Assembly (NCBI GenBank): GCA_964591565.1
Contig: CAZQEC010000011.1
Span: forward strand, 1-26,357
Length of the DNA: 26,357 nucleotides
From: CAZQEC01 sp964591565
GTDB taxonomy: Bacteria; Patescibacteriota; UBA1384; CAJBMM01
Direction: 5' to 3'
The translations under genes and the position numbers were made by a program. Under the pieces are notes generated by a model. That model did not search any database. It was given only the letters and a program-made list of their open reading frames with translations, and was not told where the DNA came from. Shown piece by piece: positions 23,193 through 26,357 of this stretch (the stretch's first letter is position 1; every line of letters begins with the position of its first letter).

Positions 23193-23241
23193 TATAATCA
23201 TAGTTTTTGCAAATTAAGATCATTTTGAGAACCGTCCCCAT
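23193..23241. repeat. 49-bp direct repeat, copy 1
   Basis: Begins TATAATCATAGTTTTTGC and ends GAGAACCGTCCCCAT. It matches 23776-23824 at 48 of 49 positions. The GAGAACCGTCCCC word resembles sequences commonly seen in REP-type repeats mobilised by Y1 transposases, but no transposase is present here. Confidence 0.9.
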
Positions 23242-23275
23242 ATTCACTAGTACAGCTCCATTAATCAATGGCAAG

Positions 23276-23560
23276 TTAGGCATGAGTCAATTTTTTCTTA
23301 CTTCTGCGAATTGTTGAGAGTTCGATCGATTCTAAAGTATCAAGGGTTTGGTCAATTGGAACATCCCATCCCATCTCTTTCTGTGCTTCAATCCAGCCAG
23401 CGATAGCAGATTTTAGATTGTCTCTGACCTCATCTAGAGAATATCCATAAGTGTGGCAACCGGGTAACGCCGGAACGAGACCGTGAAACCCCTCGCCATC
23501 TTTTTGAATAATGGCGCGGTAGGTGAGCGGTTTAGTTCTGTTTCTAATTAGTGTTTTCAT
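23276..23560 (-). CDS. HicB-like antitoxin family protein, apparently orphan
   Basis: A 94-residue protein (from ATG 23560) with the HicB fold signature: TYRAIIQKDGEGFHGLVPALPGCHTYG, then SLDEVRDNLKSAIAGWIE. HicB proteins neutralise the HicA mRNA interferase and repress their operon through a C-terminal DNA-binding region; the basic tail (STIRRSKKKLTHA) here is short and no clear helix-turn-helix or ribbon-helix-helix is seen. No HicA-sized partner lies in either flank, so it is an orphan or a solitary HicB-domain protein. I preferred ATG 23560 to GTG 23578 because TG-c-TATATG, an extended -10, overlaps the GTG and lies 8 nt before the ATG. It is flanked by 49-bp direct repeats. Confidence 0.82.
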   Translation of the reverse strand: MKTLIRNRTKPLTYRAIIQKDGEGFHGLVPALPGCHTYGYSLDEVRDNLKSAIAGWIEAQKEMGWDVPIDQTLDTLESIELSTIRRSKKKLTHA

Positions 23561-23854
23561 GGCGTGATCATATAGCACAAGACGATAATAATCAACTGCT
23601 AGGATTGGATACGAGATGCGTACGCCAAATTGGCAGTAATCGACCGATAATGTGTCAAACGTCGAATAGTTCGGCTTCGCTCACTACTTAGGTGTGAAGC
23701 TGTATACTCGCTTTGCTCATTAGACGGTCGGAGTCACTCTCCTCGCGTCCATCACGTCGGGGGTGATATATGATATATAATCATAGTTTTTGCAAATTAA
23801 GATCGTTTTGAGAACCGTCCCCATGCTCACCTAAATTATAAATTAATAATTTCT
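23561..23854. other. Non-coding spacer with repeats
   Basis: No gene is visible. It contains GGCTTCGCTCACTACT / CTCGCTTTGCTCATTA-type words (23672-23722) and the second copy of the 49-bp direct repeat. The downstream end borders the stop of the exported protein gene. Confidence 0.5.
23776..23824. repeat. 49-bp direct repeat, copy 2
   Basis: Same orientation as 23193-23241, with one difference (G for A in the GATCGTTTTG stretch). The two copies bracket the HicB-like gene, 583 bp apart. Confidence 0.9.
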
Positions 23855-25468
23855 TTAAATTGGTACACTCCGGCTGGCCAGCCCAATCGCCCAGCTGACG
23901 ACGTAGACAATGAAGTTTTGAATAATGGTGGCGACCCAGCCCAGTGCTTTGAGGATCAGATTTTGTGTATCGAACGCGACATTGCCTAAACCTTCCTTTA
24001 TTTGATTAGGCACGCTCACATCATCGTCCGATCCGCATGTTTGTTGTGCACCTTTGGTAGCTGGAATTATCATCGTTTCCTGATTAAACGTCCAGTCTTT
24101 GACCGCTCCCTCTGTTCTAATTTGTTTTAGACTGCCACCGTCGGCCGAAAAGAAGCCGTTGGAATCAGTCAGATTAAGCGTAACCGATCCCGAGCTAAAT
24201 CCTGTTTTGTCCAACTTTTTGTGAGCGCACACTATTACTTTTTTTGTCAGCGCCTTATCATGCGCTTCAGCAAACGGTCCGAAATAAAGTGTCTCGATGT
24301 CTTTGCGATCCAATATATAGATATCATTATTAATGCCACCATCTGAAAGATCACTGTTTTTATAGGTTCCACTTCCTGGCGGATCATCCACAATATCAAC
24401 CAGTTCTTTGTTAGTATACGCACCATTGGCATTATTTAATTGAATTTCCAGAGTGATATTTTTGTCTTTTCCTGAAACGTCATAAGGCAAAGACGGATTC
24501 GAAAGCGGATCAATTAAAGGCGGGTCAAACTTGACTTGAATTTTGCTACCGGGGCCAGAGGGTAATTTAAGATGATTGTGGACTTCGGAGCTACTAATTA
24601 TCGGCTGAGGTGGCACAAAATCAGAAACTTCAACAAATTCATCTTTCCAATCGGTCGGAGACGACCCCCCATTATAATTACCGTTAACTTTCCCACCTTC
24701 GCTAACTTTAAGGTAACTATCTGATTCACCTTTGCGATAAATATAATCCACCGCGAACGCCTCACCGACTTTATTCCGGTTGTAACGCGCCACAAAATAC
24801 CACAGACTATCAGTCAAACCATCGGACTTTAGTTTTTTAATGACAATTGTTTTATTATATTGCGATTTGGTGTCAGGATCAGCTACATACAAAGAACCGG
24901 CACTACCAGGGTCGGATGATAATACATTGCACTTCGTTTGACCGTTGTTATCATTGAGCCATTTAACGTAACGCCCAAACAGCCGCAATTCGGTGTCTAC
25001 GCTCCCCTCGCTAATGTTCGATGCTTCCCACTGACCAGTCCTACTACTCTTGAAAATTATCCTGATAACATTAAAATCTGCTTGCGGCCCGGAAGTACCA
25101 TCAAATGTTGTATCGGCGTATAACCACAAGTAGTCGTTATCAGGCGTAGGCACTGCTACTATATTTTGGGAGGTTAATTTATACGCTTGACTCGACCGCC
25201 CATTAAACGTTGCGTCAATAGGGTTGGTGAATTCAATTTTATACGGTTTTCCGCCAGTCACAAATAAGTTCGTAATAGTCGCGGGTTTTTGGGTCGAAGT
25301 GGCTTTATTAGGAATTTTTTTGCCAGCACCGAGATAAAAACGGCACTGGCTAATGTCTGCCGGTGTAGGATTAGGAATGGGTTCAGCATTCGCTCCCTGA
25401 GCACCAATCGTTGTCGTAAAGAGAACCGCGACAAAGAACAGTTTTAATTTAATAATGACGGGCTTCAT
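23855..25468 (-). CDS. Large exported protein with C-terminal membrane segment, function unknown
   Basis: A 537-residue protein from ATG 25468. A clear Sec signal peptide (MKPVIIKLKLFFVAVLFTTT...GANA, cleavage likely before EPIPNP) is followed by about 460 residues rich in Ser, Asp, Gly and beta-type sequence, with few cysteines, and a C-terminal hydrophobic segment (ILKALGWVATIIQNFIVYVV). This suggests a surface or envelope protein held by its C-terminus. I do not recognise a family. The end looks abrupt: after the first membrane helix only about 15 residues remain, and the 49-bp repeat starts 31 bp beyond the stop, so truncation of a longer polytopic protein is possible. A -35/-10 pair lies 6 nt before this ATG, which favours it over the upstream ATG at 25516. 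Confidence 0.75.
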   Translation of the reverse strand: MKPVIIKLKLFFVAVLFTTTIGAQGANAEPIPNPTPADISQCRFYLGAGKKIPNKATSTQKPATITNLFVTGGKPYKIEFTNPIDATFNGRSSQAYKLTSQNIVAVPTPDNDYLWLYADTTFDGTSGPQADFNVIRIIFKSSRTGQWEASNISEGSVDTELRLFGRYVKWLNDNNGQTKCNVLSSDPGSAGSLYVADPDTKSQYNKTIVIKKLKSDGLTDSLWYFVARYNRNKVGEAFAVDYIYRKGESDSYLKVSEGGKVNGNYNGGSSPTDWKDEFVEVSDFVPPQPIISSSEVHNHLKLPSGPGSKIQVKFDPPLIDPLSNPSLPYDVSGKDKNITLEIQLNNANGAYTNKELVDIVDDPPGSGTYKNSDLSDGGINNDIYILDRKDIETLYFGPFAEAHDKALTKKVIVCAHKKLDKTGFSSGSVTLNLTDSNGFFSADGGSLKQIRTEGAVKDWTFNQETMIIPATKGAQQTCGSDDDVSVPNQIKEGLGNVAFDTQNLILKALGWVATIIQNFIVYVVSWAIGLASRSVPI

Positions 25469-25474
25469 ACTTTC

Positions 25475-25503
25475 AGCATAAGGCAAGGATAAAATTGACA
25501 CAA
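25475..25503 (-). promoter_or_regulatory. Promoter of the large exported protein gene, probable leaderless start
   Basis: On the minus strand TTGTGT, a 17-bp spacer, then TATGCT and 6 nt to the ATG at 25468. No Shine-Dalgarno sequence fits. Confidence 0.45.
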
Positions 25504-25519
25504 GGTTTATAGACATGCG

Positions 25520-25551
25520 AATGCCGTCAGTGACGAATCACCGACGGCATT
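25520..25551. terminator. Strong hairpin between the two exported-protein genes
   Basis: The stems AATGCCGTCAGTGA / TCACCGACGGCATT pair over 14 bp with one mismatch around a CGAA loop. It lies just after the stop of the minus-strand gene at 25569-26234, where a terminator is expected, although the U-tract is poor. Confidence 0.6.
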
Positions 25552-25568
25552 ACTTCGATCGAAGCGAC

Positions 25569-26234
25569 TTACAACTTGTCGCTCCGAACGACTTTCCAGT
25601 CATCCCTGATCTTTTGAAGGATCAGGTTAGACTCGTTCAACCTATAACCCGTCTCCCGTACCACGCATCGATAGCGATGGGTGGCGGTTTCGCCACTGAC
25701 CCTTGTCATGTACACATCCTCCAACGTTCTGCTACTGGCATCAAAGGAGCCGGGATCGTGCACAACGAACAAGTTCGGTGACGCAGCATACACACTCTGT
25801 GCTTCTGGGGTGCAGAGACGCAATGATACACGGTGCTGCCCTGCTTGCCATGCGCTCAGAAACTCGAGCGCCGTTATTTTGGCGAGCTTCTCGTTGACCT
25901 CCTTCTGGTTGACATGCGCCAGATGCTCTTGATAGCGGCGTTGACTTTCCGCTAGTTTGCGGTGACCTTCCTGCAACTCCTCCAAGGTTGGAAATGGCTT
26001 ATCCTTATGCCATCTGATCCACAAGTCGTGACCATGTGCCCAATCTTCTGGGCCCAAGTCTGTTTTCCCGCTATAGACAGTGTTGATTATGAAGTACTCC
26101 TCATTGGCCGGGATTTTCGGCTGTGAGGTCGTTGCACTTTCCGTTTTGACGGGCTGCTGAGTCAAACGGTTGGTTGCCCATACACTGCTCACAACCGCTA
26201 CAGCCGCCAATACAACCATCCACGTCTTGAACAT
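25569..26234 (-). CDS. Small exported or membrane-anchored protein of unknown function
   Basis: A 221-residue protein. The N-terminus (MFKTWMVVLAAVAVVSSVWA) is a signal peptide or anchor. A Pro/Thr-rich linker follows, then a charged helical region (about 82-125, LEELQEGHRKLAESQRRYQEHL...) that may form a coiled coil, then a mixed alpha/beta domain (about 126-221: ALEFLSAWQAGQHRVSLRLCTPEAQ ... DDWKVVRSDKL). The latter recalls NTF2-like or DUF4878-type lipoprotein domains in layout, but I do not assign it. It has the window's best expression signals: AAAGGAGGG ahead of the ATG and a near-consensus promoter. Confidence 0.75.
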   Translation of the reverse strand: MFKTWMVVLAAVAVVSSVWATNRLTQQPVKTESATTSQPKIPANEEYFIINTVYSGKTDLGPEDWAHGHDLWIRWHKDKPFPTLEELQEGHRKLAESQRRYQEHLAHVNQKEVNEKLAKITALEFLSAWQAGQHRVSLRLCTPEAQSVYAASPNLFVVHDPGSFDASSRTLEDVYMTRVSGETATHRYRCVVRETGYRLNESNLILQKIRDDWKVVRSDKL

Positions 26235-26269
26235 TACAACTGCCCTCCTTTTTTAGAGAACGACCCGAA

Positions 26270-26287
26270 ATGAGGCGCTGTTGCCTC
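26270..26287 (-). promoter_or_regulatory. 5'-UTR hairpin of the last gene
   Basis: TGAGGC / GCCTCA separated by 6 nt, between the promoter and the ribosome-binding site. It may stabilise or regulate the leader. Confidence 0.35.
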
Positions 26288-26303
26288 AGAAAAGTATGTT
26301 TTA

Positions 26304-26331
26304 ATTATACACTTATTATCACGCTTGTCAA
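26304..26331 (-). promoter_or_regulatory. Consensus-like promoter of the last gene
   Basis: On the minus strand TTGACA, a 16-bp spacer, TATAAT. Both hexamers match the sigma-70 consensus exactly, unlike most promoters of the window, which rely on an extended -10. Confidence 0.7.
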
Positions 26332-26357
26332 TGGAAACGGAAGACGGTGGACAGAGG

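Overview
The window looks like part of a Candidate Phyla Radiation (Patescibacteria) chromosome. The inference rests on compact single-copy housekeeping genes, a short MurE lacking the usual N-terminal domain, a diversity-generating retroelement (DGR) of the kind established in CPR genomes, and many seven-base-periodic spacers. The standard genetic code fits: TGA ends several full-length genes. I cannot place it more finely without a search.

Left part (1-7053). A minus-strand cluster encodes three undecaprenyl-phosphate recycling proteins: a PAP2 phosphatase, UppP and a DedA/UptA-type protein. A XerC-like recombinase follows on the plus strand, then the classical rpsO-pnp pair and a DHH/DHHA1 (NrnA-like) phosphoesterase on the minus strand. 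A spacer (7054-7497) holds a 115-bp imperfect palindrome and a possible small structured transcript. After it come rpsT (+) and the overlapping polA-holA pair (-).

Centre (11368-15436). This is a complete DGR: a 630-residue target with a C-terminal variable repeat (VR), a template repeat (TR) exactly 500 bp downstream, an Avd-like gene on the opposite strand and a DGR reverse transcriptase. From 13876 to 14000 all 22 TR/VR differences fall on TR adenines, the hallmark of adenine mutagenesis. A 9-unit AG repeat lies in the overlapping 5' ends of avd and the RT. As sequenced, neither gene has a full-length reading frame with a canonical start. Losing one unit would open both at once, so I propose a shared phase-variation switch.

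Right part (15437-26357). A TrmB-type regulator, a femX-murE peptidoglycan pair, tsaD, valS, a membrane-anchored helical protein, a HicB-like protein between 49-bp direct repeats, and two exported proteins of unknown function.

A second system runs across the window: degenerate 7-bp-periodic elements, often two inverted arms around a core. They sit between genes, supply the stop codons of five genes, and are inserted in frame in TsaD (once) and ValS (twice), where they encode related peptides. They resemble in behaviour the palindromic elements known inside Rickettsia proteins, but have a heptanucleotide repeat architecture. Many promoters share an extended -10 (TGnTAnAAT), in several cases only 6-7 nt before the start codon, which points to leaderless mRNAs.
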